NCBI GenBank assembly: GCA_033980235.1
Contig: CM067064.1
Location: forward strand, 29,017,781-29,081,780
Source of the DNA: Diadema setosum
Taxonomy: Eukaryota > Echinodermata > Echinoidea > Diadematoida > Diadematidae
Length of the DNA stretch: 64,000 nt
Direction: 5' to 3'
Under the pieces are notes generated by a model, which worked only from the letters and a program-made list of their open reading frames with translations, searched no databases and was not told the DNA's origin. A program made the position numbers and the translations under genes. This document shows, one piece after another, positions 1 to 11,350 of this stretch. The stretch's first letter is position 1; the number at the start of each line of letters is the position of its first letter.

Positions 1-299
1 CCTGTATACGGGGTCCCATAGGTTACAGTAGCAAAACACTCAAGAAATTTGCAAAGGAAGCATACTTCTGTATAGTGCACAACCAAGATGACCATACGAA
101 AACCAGTCATTTCATCTTGTACTGGGCCCAGGTTACAGTAGCCATAAAGTGCCCCTCCCCCACATTAAATTATTATGACATCATTTAGCTGAAAAGAGTC
201 ATAGTTGTTTTTCTTTTACAATCGAAGTAGGCCTTAGTTTACATCATAGATACCCAAAACATCAAAGCCAGTTAGGTTTTCCCAGCCAATTTCGCACTT
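1..299 (-). repeat. Diverged foldback-element units, minus orientation
   Basis: Read on the minus strand, this stretch contains the same landmarks as the plus-oriented units further right: a G-rich stretch, a gggcact-type block, a ctactg/gggccc block, aactggctttg, a cttccattgcaaaagaaat-like block and a gactcttttcagct-like block. It is clearly diverged from the central copies. It probably belongs to the left arm of the repeat complex that continues to about 5650. Confidence 0.6.
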
Positions 300-1280
300 T
301 TGTTGGTTCATTAATTTTGATAGAATGTTCGAATTCGTAAAATGGGTATTCAAATTGGCTGGTACCCTACGTTCATTCAAATTCGCCTTGACTTGCCGAA
401 AAGTGCATTTCAGTCATTAAATTTCGCGAAAGACAGTCAAATTCCAAACGTGTTCATTCAAATTCAAATCATGCTATTTCTTTGTTTCAGATCTTTTTAA
501 CATGTCTTTCTATGTGTGTTTTCGTTTCATCTATAAATTACTGTTATAAAGCAGTAAAAGTGTCATATTTCTTATCTAGTATAACTGGATTTGGTTGTTC
601 TGTAACCAGACTGGTAACGCTCCTTCTCTTTCATATACATGTCATTATAGGCCTATACGTGTACCAGTAATGCAGCTTAACTTCATTTTTTATAGTCATG
701 ACAGCACAATATATACAGACGTATATCTCTAGAAGACATAGAAAGAATTAAAAAAAAAAAAACATTTGAGGATCATAACCTTGACTTCTTGTAACTGGCC
801 GACCGCTCGTAATAAAGCGCTCGTAACGGCCAGATAATTTGAGGCTTCTTACTTCTTTGGATTCAAAAAGCACGTTAAAAAATGGTGTCAAAGTCTCTTA
901 AACGAATACGAAAACATGAAATGCTATGATGCTTACAAAACAATAACTACGACGAAAGAAAATAAGGAAAGAGGCCAAGCATGAACATATCTGTTTAATT
1001 GACTGCAGAACATGTGAAAATTAGATGGCCAGAAATCAATTTGAATGAACGAGCGCGGCATGTAATCACGTGACTATATCATTATGAATTTATGAATGAA
1101 CGGGTAGTGGAATGGTACTTGTCTTATATGGATTTCAGTTGAAAAAGTGTTATTTAGAATAAGGTTAGAGGTAATGTGAATGTTTCAAAATAAATTTGAA
1201 TGAAGAGATTAATATGACATTGAACTACCATGTCATCTAGGCGAAAATTTTGCAAAATTTAATTCAACATTAAAGAATTC
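300..1280. other. Non-coding spacer, possible inserted element
   Basis: No convincing gene. The segment separates two groups of minus-oriented repeat units. Near its left side the motif ttcattcaaatt recurs in several copies (about 371 and 463), and near its right side the reverse complement aatttgaatga recurs (about 1039 and 1194). It may therefore be a separate element with inverted ends inserted into the foldback arm. The boundaries are not defined. Confidence 0.35.
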
Positions 1281-1284
1281 GATT

Positions 1285-2460
1285 AAAAGAGGTGCGATAT
1301 TGGCCCGGATGCAGGGCCCTTGACAGGTATAGCCCCAAGGTATTCCCACCCCATATGAATTAATTGTTTTTAGGTGAAAACAGTCATGTGTGCCTATTTT
1401 CCTTGGCAGTGGAATTAACAGCTGAGATACGTAAAACACAAACCCATCCAGTTAAGGGGCCCCCAGCCAGTAGCTGGAAAGTGCTCCCGTATTATTTTAT
1501 TCTAAGTGAAAAGAATCATTGCTATAATTTCTTTTGCAATGGAAGTAGTACTCAAGGAGGTATCAAAAACACCGAAACCAGTTATATAGCTGTACGGGGC
1601 CCCACGGAGTGTTCCTAAAGTGTCCCCACATGTAATTCCACTATCAAGATCTGCATCCGATCTATTCAATCTGTCAGATCGGGAGAGAGCGGCAAAAGTG
1701 TACGGGGACCGGGAGCATCGTAGCAGCAGCGTTTGGGTGATGGGGTTGGATCTGGCAATTTTACAGATCGGGAAGAAATTTTGAACTGGTTCAAAATTTC
1801 TTCCTCATCTCCCCATCAAGATTGACCTATTTTGAATCGTAGCTCAAACGGGGAGAGAGCAGTGACAGTGTAAATACCGCGGGATGAGCGTAACAATTCC
1901 AGGTTTTTCTGACCGTAGTAACAGCGGCACAAGAACGGGAAATATAGTCTAAACTAGACACCGACGACATTGTCCCGCTGCTGCGCCGCTTTCTTGATCA
2001 AAGCACGACCTTCCCCCTTTAACGACGCTCTCACTAAGTTCTCTACTCTCGTATAAAATCACAGGCCTGTTCCTACGACGCTTCATTCCTGCTTCGATAA
2101 CGCTGTTGGCCGCTTTAGCTACGCTGTTCCTACGCTTTCCCAGACTCAATTATGCACGTCTTCCGCTCTCGCCGCTCTAAAATAGAACGTAGCCGATACG
2201 CTGGAAAATGTTTGCCAGAACAGCAAAACTGATGATGATGAGGAGGGCGCGTTGTCCTTGTCGCGAAAATGAAGACGAAGGAGCGCATATTTAAGAAGAA
2301 GAGATGCACACAATAAAGAGAATAAAGCAAAACAGTTTGGAGCTACTGTACGGGACCCCGTGCAGGATAAGATATCTGACTTTGGTATTTTGATATCCGA
2401 TGGATACTACTTCCATTGCAAAAGAAATTAGCCGTGACTCTTTTCGGCTGAATGAAACCA

Positions 2461-2506
<46 letters not shown>

Positions 2507-2991
2507 GGGGCACTTTGGGGCTACTGTCTGGGGCCCCGTACAGGATAACATAACTGGCTTTAGTGCTTTGGATATTCTGATGAGTACTACTTCCGATTGC
2601 AAAGAAAGTAGCCGTGACCCTTTTCAGCTGTATAAAATCAATGTGTGTGTTGGAGGGGGGGGGGGGGAGGGGGAGGGGGTAAGGGGACAATTTGGGGCTA
2701 CTGTCTGGGGCTACTGTCTGGGGCCCCACGCAGGATAAAATAACTGGCTTTGGTTTTTTTTATTTCTCTGATGGGTACTCGTTCCATTGCAAAAGAAATT
2801 AGCCGTGACCCTTTTTCAGCTGAATGAAACTATTGTGTGGGTATGTGTGTTGGGGGGGGGGGGCACTTTGGGGCTACTGTCTGGGGCCCCGTACAGGATA
2901 AGATATCTGACTTTGGTATTTTGATATCCGATGGATACTACTTCCATTGCAAAAGAAATTAGCCGTGACTCTTTTCGGCTGAATGAAACCA

Positions 2992-3041
<50 letters not shown>

Positions 3042-3543
3042 GGGGCACTTTGGGGCTACTGTCTGGGGCCCCGTACAGGATAACATAACTGGCTTTAGTG
3101 CTTTGGATATTCTGATGAGTACTACTTCCGATTGCAAAGAAAGTAGCCGTGACCCTTTTCAGCTGTATAAAATCAATGTGTGTGTTGGAGGGGGGGGGGG
3201 GAGGGGGAGGGGGTAAGGGGACAATTTGGGGCTACTGTCTGGGGCTACTGTCTGGGGCCCCACGCAGGATAAAATAACTGGCTTTGGTTTTTTTTATTTC
3301 TCTGATGGGTACTCATTCCATTGCAAAAGAAATTAGCCGTGACCCTTTTTCAGCTGAATGAAACTATTGTGTGGGTATGTGTGTTGGGGGGGGGGGGGGG
3401 GGGGCACTTTGGGGCTACTGTCTGGGGCCCCGTACAGGACAAAATAACTGGATTTGGTGTTTTGTATGTCTCTGATGGGTACTACTTCCATTGCAAATGG
3501 AATTAACCGTTACTCTTATCAGCTGAATAAAGTCAATGTCTGT
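1285..3543. mobile_element. Foldback-like element, copy 1 (arms of tandem units around a core)
   Basis: Minus-oriented units (about 1290-1625) are followed by a unique-looking core (about 1626-2330) and then by plus-oriented units. The unit anchor GGGGCTACTGTCTGGGGC or close variants occurs near 2340, 2516, 2696, 2708, 2872, 3052, 3233 and 3413. Each unit continues with aactggctttgg, a cttccattgcaaaagaaatt block and a gtgacccttttcagctgaat block, then a variable GT or G tract. Units repeat about every 170-185 bp. Inverted arms built from tandem units around a core are the hallmark of foldback elements; sea urchin TU elements share that architecture, although identity with TU is not claimed. 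Confidence 0.65.
1626..2330. repeat. Core segment of foldback element, copy 1
   Basis: This roughly 700-bp segment lies between inverted unit arms and is repeated almost unchanged at about 3664-4370. It is less AT-rich than its surroundings and holds a short inverted repeat, gaagaaattttgaac/gttcaaaatttcttc, near 1770-1802. A 66-residue minus-strand open frame at 1949-2149 is present in both copies, but it has no recognisable domain and no codon signature, so it is not called as a gene. Confidence 0.6.
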
Positions 3544-5650
3544 GTAAAAGAATCACTGCTATAATTTCTTTTGCAATGGAAGTAGTACTCAAGGAGGTAT
3601 CAAAAACACCGAAACCAGTTATATAGCTGTACGGGGCCCCACGGAGTGTTCCTAAAGTGTCCCCACATGTAATTCCACTATCAAGATCTGCATCCCGATC
3701 TATTCAATCTGTCAGATCGGGAGAGAGCAGCAAAAGTGTACGGGGACCGGGAGCATCGTAGCAGCAGCGTTTGGGTGATGGGGTTGGATCTGGCAATTTT
3801 ACAGATCGGGAAGAAATTTTGAACTGGTTCAAAATTTCTTCCTCATCTCCCCATCAAGATTGACCTATTTTGAATCGTAGCTCAAACGGGGAGAGAGCAG
3901 TGACAGTGTAAATACCGCGGGATGAGCGTAACAATTCCAGGTTTTTCTGACCGTAGTAACAGCGGCACAAGAACGGGAAATATAGTCTAAACTAGACACC
4001 GACGACATTGTCCCGCTGCTGCGCCGCTTTCTTGATCAAAGCACGACCTTCCCCCTTTAACGACGCTCTCACTAAGTTCTCTACTCTCGTATAAAATCAC
4101 AGGCCTGTTCCTACGACGCTTCATTTCTGCTTCGATAACGCTGTTGGCCGCTTTAGCTACGCTGTTCCTACGCTTTCCCAGACTCAATTATGCACGTCTT
4201 CCGCTCTCGCCGCTCTAAAATCGAACGTAGCCGATACGCTGGAAAATGTTTGCCAGAACAGCAAAACTGATGATGATGAGGAGGACGCGTTGTCGATGTC
4301 GCGAAAATGAAGACGAAGGAGCGCATATTTAAGAAGAAGAGATGCAAACAATAAAGAGAATAAAGCAAAACACTTTGGAGCTACTGTACGGGACCCTGTG
4401 CAGGATAAGATATCTGACTTTGGTATTTTGATATCCGATGGATACTACTTCCATTGCAAAAGAAATTAGCCGTGACCCTTTTCGGCTGAATGAAACCAAT
4501 ATATATATATATGTGTGTGTGTGTGTGGGGGGGGGGGGCACTTTGAGGCTACTGTCTGGGGCCCCGTACAGGATAAAATAACTGGCTTTAGTGCTTTGGA
4601 TATCTCTGATGAGTATACTTCCGATTGCAAAAGCAAGTAGCCGTGACCCTTTTCAGCTGAATAAAATCAATGTGTGTGTGTGGGGGGGGGGGGGGGAGGG
4701 GGAGGGGGTAAGGGGGCAATTTGGGGCTACTGTCTGGGGCTACTGTCTGGGGCCCCACGCAGGATAAAATAACTGGCTTTGGTATTTTGGATTTCTCTGA
4801 TGGGTACTAATTCCATTGCAAAAGAAATTAGCCGTGACCCTTTTTCAGGTGAATGAAACTAGTGTGAGTATGTGTGTTGGGGGGGGGGGGGGCACTGTGG
4901 GGCTGCTGTCTAGGGCCCCGTAACTGGCTTTGGTGTTTTGTATGTCTCTGATGGGCACTACTTCCATTGCAAATGAAATTAGCCGTTACTCTTATCAGCT
5001 GAATAAAGTCAATGTGTGTGTGTGTGTGTTTGTACGTAGGGCTTAGGGTGGGGCACTTTGGGGCTACTGTCTGGGGCCCCGTGCAGGATAAAATAGCTGG
5101 CTTTGGTGTTTTGGATATCTCTGATTGGTACTCCTTCCATTGCAAAAGAAATTAGCCCTGACTCTTTTTAATTGAATAAAATCAATGTTTTTGTGTGTTT
5201 ATACGTAGGCCTATGGGGGGTGGGGCCCTTTGGGGCTACTGTCTAGGGCCCCGTACAGGATAAAATAGCTGGCATTGGTGTTTTGGATATCTCTGATGGG
5301 AACTACTTCCATTGCAAAAGAAATTAGCCCTGACCCTTTTCAGCTGAATAACACCATATTTCTGGGGCCCTTTGGGGCTACTGTCTGGGGCCCCGTACAG
5401 GATAAAATAGCTGGCATTGCTGTTTTCATGATAAGTACACCCAAAGGAACAATATCCACCAACTTTTGTCCGTGACCCCCTTCGGCTGAATAAATCAATT
5501 TTTCGGGGTCCCTTTTTGTGGTCCCTAGGCTTACGGTACAGGATGTGACTTGCCAGCAATTCATTTTATTGACCCTTGGCCACATCCTTAGATGATGAGA
5601 CCATCAAAAAGTGTGACCCTTTTCAGCTGAATAAATGCTCTGGGCCCCCG
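3544..5650. mobile_element. Foldback-like element, copy 2
   Basis: The architecture of 1505-3540 restarts here: one minus-oriented unit (about 3546-3662), the same core (about 3664-4370), then plus-oriented units with anchors near 4377, 4547, 4732, 4898, 5058, 5232 and 5374. The offset between the two copies is about 2037 bp. Units from about 5400 to 5650 become progressively more diverged, as expected toward the edge of a repeat complex homogenised from the middle. No target-site duplication could be assigned. Confidence 0.6.
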
Positions 5651-5673
5651 GTCTATTACGGCATTCTTTCATT

Positions 5674-6025
5674 CTAATGGCATTGATTACTTTTAACTAA
5701 TTTGAAGCATTCTAAACACGATGAAAGTATCATAGAACGTGTCATGAATGCATTTCCTAAAATCCCGCCTCATCCGTTAAGTGTAGGATATCTCTACACA
5801 TGCATTGTGAAGACAGGAATTATGCACCTTTTTGGACAGAAACCCACACTAAACTCATTGTACTGTTATAATCTATAATGTATAACTTGAATGATGTGGA
5901 AAGCGATACAGAAGTATTTCCAAGATTTGCAATCATGGAATATTTGACAATGTAAACGTAATCACTTTGGGGAAATACGTAAATACTGTATTTTCTCCTA
6001 AGTCCGATAACGCATGTAGAGACAA
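5674..6025 (+). repeat. Dispersed repeat, copy A (partner 38977-39325)
   Basis: This block aligns by eye with 38977-39325 in the same orientation. Shared landmarks are a cattctaa...gatgaaagta-like block, tgcatttcct, gaatgatgt-gaaagc, a ttgcaatc-tgg-atat block and cgtaatc-tttggggaaat-cgta. It is substantially diverged and non-coding. The family is unknown. Confidence 0.5.
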
Positions 6026-6057
6026 GAAATCACACACCGTATGTTTAATTATGATGT

Positions 6058-6114
<57 letters not shown>

Positions 6115-6256
6115 TAGGATTAGGGATGAAAAGAATGCATAAATTTCCCTATGCGTCAATTTCAAAAAGTGTACAAGTGAGAAGTATCAGGTATTCATTA
6201 ATTACGCCTATAGCTTGATGTATCCATTTGTTCGTTTAAAATTGTGTTTTTATCAA

Positions 6257-6300
<44 letters not shown>

Positions 6301-6411
6301 GTAATCCCAGACTCTTAGTCAGGGATCGCGTATTTCTTTCTCACTTACATTTTCTATTTGAATGTCTGACATCATTCCACATAATTATACGTACTCACAC
6401 ACACACACACA

Positions 6412-6450
<39 letters not shown>

Positions 6451-6460
6451 ACATATATAT
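6058..6460. repeat. Microsatellite cluster (GATA/GA, GT, CA)
   Basis: A short gata run leading into (GA)n at about 6058-6108, (GT)n at about 6259-6297 and interrupted (CA)n at about 6394-6446. Any open frame across these tracts is a translation of the simple repeat. Confidence 0.95.
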
Positions 6461-6499
6461 GCATACACTCACTACCACAGATATACCGTTTGAATAACA

Positions 6500-7950
6500 G
6501 TGGGTCTATATTATACCATCAAATCTTCTATTTTTCTATCACGACAACGTGCAACAGGGAAACCCTTCAGAAGCATTGATAACACATTAACTCGTTCTAT
6601 GCCAATCAGCCAAATAAGTACAAATTTCACACACGAACCTATAGACAGGAAATAAACTTAGCACATACAGTGTTAACTATAGGAGTCAAGATTCCTTGTG
6701 TGACTCTTCTTTATAATATATGTCTTTTTGATTAAACTGACAAACTTTTATGTTTACCAAAAAAAAAAAAAACATCTATGTGAATACGAATCATATTTGT
6801 TGGGAAACATAAGTGTACTACAACAATAATGTAATAACTACTTTCGGGATAATGAACCCGGTGATGAGTTCCTCGGTGAAAATGGCTCCAAACCAACCAA
6901 AAAAAAAAAAAAAAAATACCGCTGAGCATCTCCCGATGTCGTCGATTGCTGAATATCTGCAGCGTTGGTTGAATGTCGAACATGGTTGAATGTCTAAAGA
7001 AAAGAAAACCTGTCACGGAACCAACGACTTTTATCAACGTCGGATGTCGCAGAAGTACGCCGTCGGAGTAAGCGGAAGAAGAGGTGAGAAATGGTACCAA
7101 AATGAATACCAGATATAGGCTTGTATTTTTTAACTACCAATTGACGGCAAAATTTGCAAAATTGTATTGCAAACTTGAGCTTAAGAAGTAAATTGTACAA
7201 CTAGCAACTAATTTGGAATTTTAGTAATCATGAAAAAGCACAGTTGTCAAACCATACGCCCAATTATCAGCTTTTTTGTCTTCTTAGGAACACTTTCCTT
7301 TGCGATATCATTTTAATGTCGATATTTCTTGATTATCAAACCGAAAAATTGAATCCATTAAATTTAGAGATAAATCACCATTTATAATCCATATCATTGT
7401 TTTTTAAATATTGAAATGCTGTTTTTCGATAAGTATTGAGATGGTATGAAAGTCTCCGTTTTTATGCTGTGCCAAGTAAAATGTATCGATGAAAAGATGT
7501 CAAAGATCAAACTTGTCAGCAGTAGAACCAGTTAGACTTTGTTCAAAAGAAAACAATGAAACAAACTAAAAAGCAAACTTTATTTCAGTTATTTAGTTTC
7601 AAAAGAAATCGAAATCATGCATTAGGTATGTTTAAAGTGATTGGTTATATAAACCAAAAGTGTTAACCGGGGCTTTATTGACAACTTTAAAACATTTTCG
7701 CACATTAGTCAACCTTCATATTTGAATTTGTAAATTTATGTTGAGACTAGATAAAGCTCTGACGAACAGGCAGAACAACATTAATTTTGTTTTATATTTA
7801 TTTATATCTCTTTATAACTAAACTAGCGTCCACGGATCGGAAGTGTTTATAATGAACACGAAGTATATAATTCTTTTAACATTTTCTGACGTTTAATTGG
7901 GTAACACATTACTTTTTTTTTGAAATTAATTAGTTAAGTACTCTGAAGAC
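6500..7950. other. Intergenic, no feature recognised
   Basis: AT-rich sequence with A-runs near 6759 and 6900. No splice-flanked coding segment, tRNA-like box pair or clear repeat was seen. Confidence 0.5.
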
Positions 7951-7959
7951 ATCAAATTA

Positions 7960-8360
7960 TGGAAAATAATTATGTTCCTAGGCAGCCATGGTTAAGTAAG
8001 TCTGTATTAAAATGTGTAAGTGAGAAATAAAGTTGTTCGACAAGTATAAAAAGGACAATGGTGATTTCAATGAACCTTGATACGAATTTAAGAATACTTT
8101 ATGAAATGTTTCGCTTTATAAAAAAAAATATGATATCTCATAAAGAAATTAAAGAATTTTCATTAAGGGATGAAAGGAGCGTGAAAAGTTATGTTCTTAA
8201 AAAAGAAAATGTATTATCAAATGAAAGTTTTCGAAAGAAATGAAAAAGATAGTGAAATTAGAGCCGAGGAACTTAGCAATTGTTTCGTGGATGTAGGTCC
8301 TGATTTAGCTCAAGAAATTGCGTCTCTTCAAAGCCATTTTACATTAATTTGTGTGTGTGT

Positions 8361-8397
<37 letters not shown>

Positions 8398-9480
8398 ATC
8401 CCATTGCTAAATCTTTACTTGTGACCCCGGATGAATGAAAAAGAAGTATTAAGTGTAAAAAATCTTTAGAAATAAAAGTAGGTTTGGTTTTGATAATATC
8501 TCAAATAACTTAATGAAAGTTGTTACTCCTCAAACATTTTATCCATTAGTACATAATTTTATTTTCAATCTACCAAGGTACAATGGCACATTACCGTTAA
8601 AAATGAAAATGGCTATAAAGGTAGCACCGATTTTCAGTAGAATACCTGGTGTAATTTTTTTCTAATCAAAGGCATACATCTTTACTTTCATCTTTATGTA
8701 AGTGACTTGGTAAAAGATTACGGAAGAACAGCTGATTTGATTAAAAACCAAAATTTATTTCTTAAAACACAATTCAGTTTCGTCAGAATCATTCAACCCC
8801 ACATGCAATACCATAGTTCATTGAAAAAAAAATATATGGATAATCATAGGCACATCGTGTGTTTTCTTCTAGACTTTTATAAGGCCTTCGACACAATCGA
8901 CCATAAGATTCTTTTATTCAAACTGGATCAGTACGGTATACATAAGCCGGCCTTTGAGTGGTTCAGAATTGATCTGTCGGGCAGTTAGCATTATGTACGT
9001 TTGAAGTAGTGCTAGTCCCCCTCCAAATACATTCAGGTGGATCACACGGATCCTTATTAGTAAGACCCCTCGCGTTCCTTTGTTACTTTATAAGACCCCT
9101 CGCGTTCCTTTGTTACTTTAATGATATAGCATACTCAACTAAACTAAACTTTTGACTTATAATATTATATTTTTCTTCGATTAAAAAAGGAAAAAATCTT
9201 CTTAATACTGTCAATATTAATGTAGTGTATGCAGCTGGATTCAAGCTAATAAATCATCCCTGAATTTACAACAAAGAAAGCAATACAAACACCACACTAT
9301 ATGCCATTCGGTAATTCTAGATTACCCCCACGGTATTTATGCAAATATCCATTGAATTACGAAGTACTTGCGTTGGGAAGCTCATTCAGGATCAAATGAT
9401 GAAATGATTGATAACAAACAAGAAAGTTTTAGGATGAATTTATGTTTGTAATTTACGTGCGCACGCTGATTCGTGTCTTT
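7960..9480 (+). mobile_element. Decayed LINE, reverse transcriptase region (CR1/jockey-like)
   Basis: Translations in shifting frames give a succession typical of the linker and RT domain of CR1/jockey-type non-LTR retrotransposons: a PRQPWLSKSVLK segment near 7985, an EELSNCFVDVGPDLAQEI segment near 8262, an FNLPRYNGTLPLKMKMAIKV segment near 8565, and the RT block FLLDFYKAFDTIDHKILL at about 8865. This continues into KLDQYGI and, after a stop, a GSHGSLLVRPLAFL segment near 9040 that resembles the PQGS...GPLLF block. Stops, frameshifts, a GT microsatellite (8350-8394) and a 30-bp tandem duplication (9061-9090/9091-9120) show it is dead. Its ends are not defined. Confidence 0.75.
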
Positions 9481-10584
9481 TTCTTTTAATAAAAAAAAAG
9501 TAGTATTCTTTTATACAAAATGATTTGTATTTAACGAACGAGAGAGTTTTGATTCACAAATTGAATGATTGTAAACTGCCCAAATTTTCGGTTATCGACA
9601 GTCAATTTGTGAAAGACAAGAAAGAAGAATTAGCAAATTAGCTGGCGGATGCAGCTATTAAAACGCTAACCAAAAATCAGGAGTTGAATGAAAGACATTG
9701 ATAGAAACAAGTATGACATTATTTCTTTCTTTTTAGTCATTTTCAGTACAATAATATTATATAACTAGCTTTGGTTTGTTTGATCGTGAAACATTACTGT
9801 TTCACCTTCTGGTTTTCGCTTGCCCTGACAAGACCGCTGATCTTTTGTAGTCTCCATGTTTCATTTATAGTTATCGTATGTTATGTATAACGTGTTGATA
9901 CACTAGTACTCGTTCACCGTCTTCAGCTTGTTATTGTTTAAAAAAAATATATATTTTTTTTAATTAAATAGAATAACGTTCAAGTTCAAGCCTGTAGCAT
10001 GATAACATGATACTGGATACATACCCTTGTGATGTTTGTATAAGAATGGATTTATCACTAAATGAAAATCAATAACAGCGTGGTATTTCTGCTGTGATTC
10101 ATAGTTTGCATTTCGAGTTTTGCATTTGATTTTTTTTTACATCATGTATGTGGTCAACATTGGGAGACAATCCTACAGACATCAATCATGCACTTTACCC
10201 TATTATACAAAGAGCGTGTGATAGCTGTGTGCGTTCATTTTGTTTGCACAAATACTCCAGATCAAATATGAGGAATTTCAGCACTCGTATCGTGATTTTA
10301 TTGTCATGTGAACTGGGGCTTGAAGGTTTAGAAATTTGTGCTCGCCGGAACGTTATTCTACAGAACACAATAAATGAGAATCGAAGGAAGGTACAATGAC
10401 TCAGCAGTTTTCTTGTTCATTATCGATGTATACTTGACAAAAAAAAAGGATTAGTTTATTGAAGAGGAGTATTATCCAAAATTACCCTTTCACCACAAAT
10501 TCAGTTAACATAATATTATGTTACATGGATCAGATAGCTAACTAACTACAACTTGTGGATTATTGCATGTCTGCAAGAGATAGG
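9481..10584. other. Intergenic, possible LINE debris
   Basis: AT-rich. An 83-codon open stretch at 10148-10399 contains NPTDINHALYPIIQRACDSC, which vaguely resembles the linker found upstream of LINE reverse transcriptases, but it is too weak to assign. Nothing else was recognised. Confidence 0.3.
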
Positions 10585-10790
10585 ATGGCTATAGATGGCT
10601 CTTCACATAATACTCCATCTGCTATAGGAAGCACCATGAAACGTCGGTTACATGTTCTTAACAGGGGATGTAGGGTTCGAGACCCGCCGTGTATGTGGCT
10701 GACATCCCTGGACAAGGTACCTTATATACCACCCAATACCCCTCTTCGCTCATGTGTGTGTGATAATGTTCCTAAATATTTTGATGGGAT
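10585..10790 (+). mobile_element. tRNA-derived SINE, degenerate
   Basis: A B-box-like GGGTTCGAGACCC near 10673 is followed by catccctggacaaggtacc and a stretch with CCCAATACCCC. This order matches the general layout of tRNA-derived SINEs (Pol III B box, conserved body). The A-box side (about 10585-10640) is poor and contains an imperfect palindrome around ctatagatggc. Ends are uncertain. Confidence 0.5.
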
Positions 10791-11139
10791 TTCCCAGATA
10801 AAAATACAAATTTAGGTAAACTTTGCATGAGTTTTCTCATCGACCAAAAAGGGTATAGTAAGTTGTGACAATTTTCTTTGTTATTGGTCCATTTAAGACT
10901 TGTCTACAAAATGAGCTTTGTTTTTTTTTTTACCCTTTAACTTCTTGCCTTGGACTTATTTCAAATACTCATTTTATTCATGAATATTTTACTTGTATTC
11001 ATTTCGTGCAACAAACTGAAGGGTTATTATCACCCACGACAAACGTTCAATACTGCTCTATTTCTCCCTCACACATATAACCTGGCATATGGCAATTTTC
11101 TTTTTATCCATCTAAAGTTGCTGTTACATTTCGTCATTC

Positions 11140-11350
11140 AGAAAGCTTGTTATTCAGAAGGTTTGTCAATCCGAAAAAAATAAGATTCGTAATCCAAACA
11201 GTTTGCTAGTGCACGGCTTCTTTTCATTTTAGGACTAACGAACCTTCGGAATAACGAACCTTATTTCCGTTTCGGACTAACGAACCTTCGGAATAACGAA
11301 CCTTATTTCCGTTTAGGATTAACGAACCTTCAGAATAACGAACATTACCT
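11140..11350. repeat. Small foldback element of TTCG/CGAA units, locus 1
   Basis: The left half carries units in one orientation (cagaaggtttgtcaatccga). The right half carries 2.5 units in the other orientation, built on GGACTAACGAACCTTCGG followed by AATAACGAACCTTATTTCCG, with a period of about 43 bp. The same family occurs at 45526-45795 and 57130-57415, each time with units in both orientations. Confidence 0.7.

Noticed and set aside
2400..3216. Plus-strand frames containing poly-Cys/Val
   Set aside because: Translations of (GT)n tracts within repeat units.
1949..4368. Arg-rich minus-strand frames in the cores at 1949-2149 and 3987-4187
   Set aside because: Present in both duplicated cores but short, without a domain or splice context; retained only as part of the repeat.
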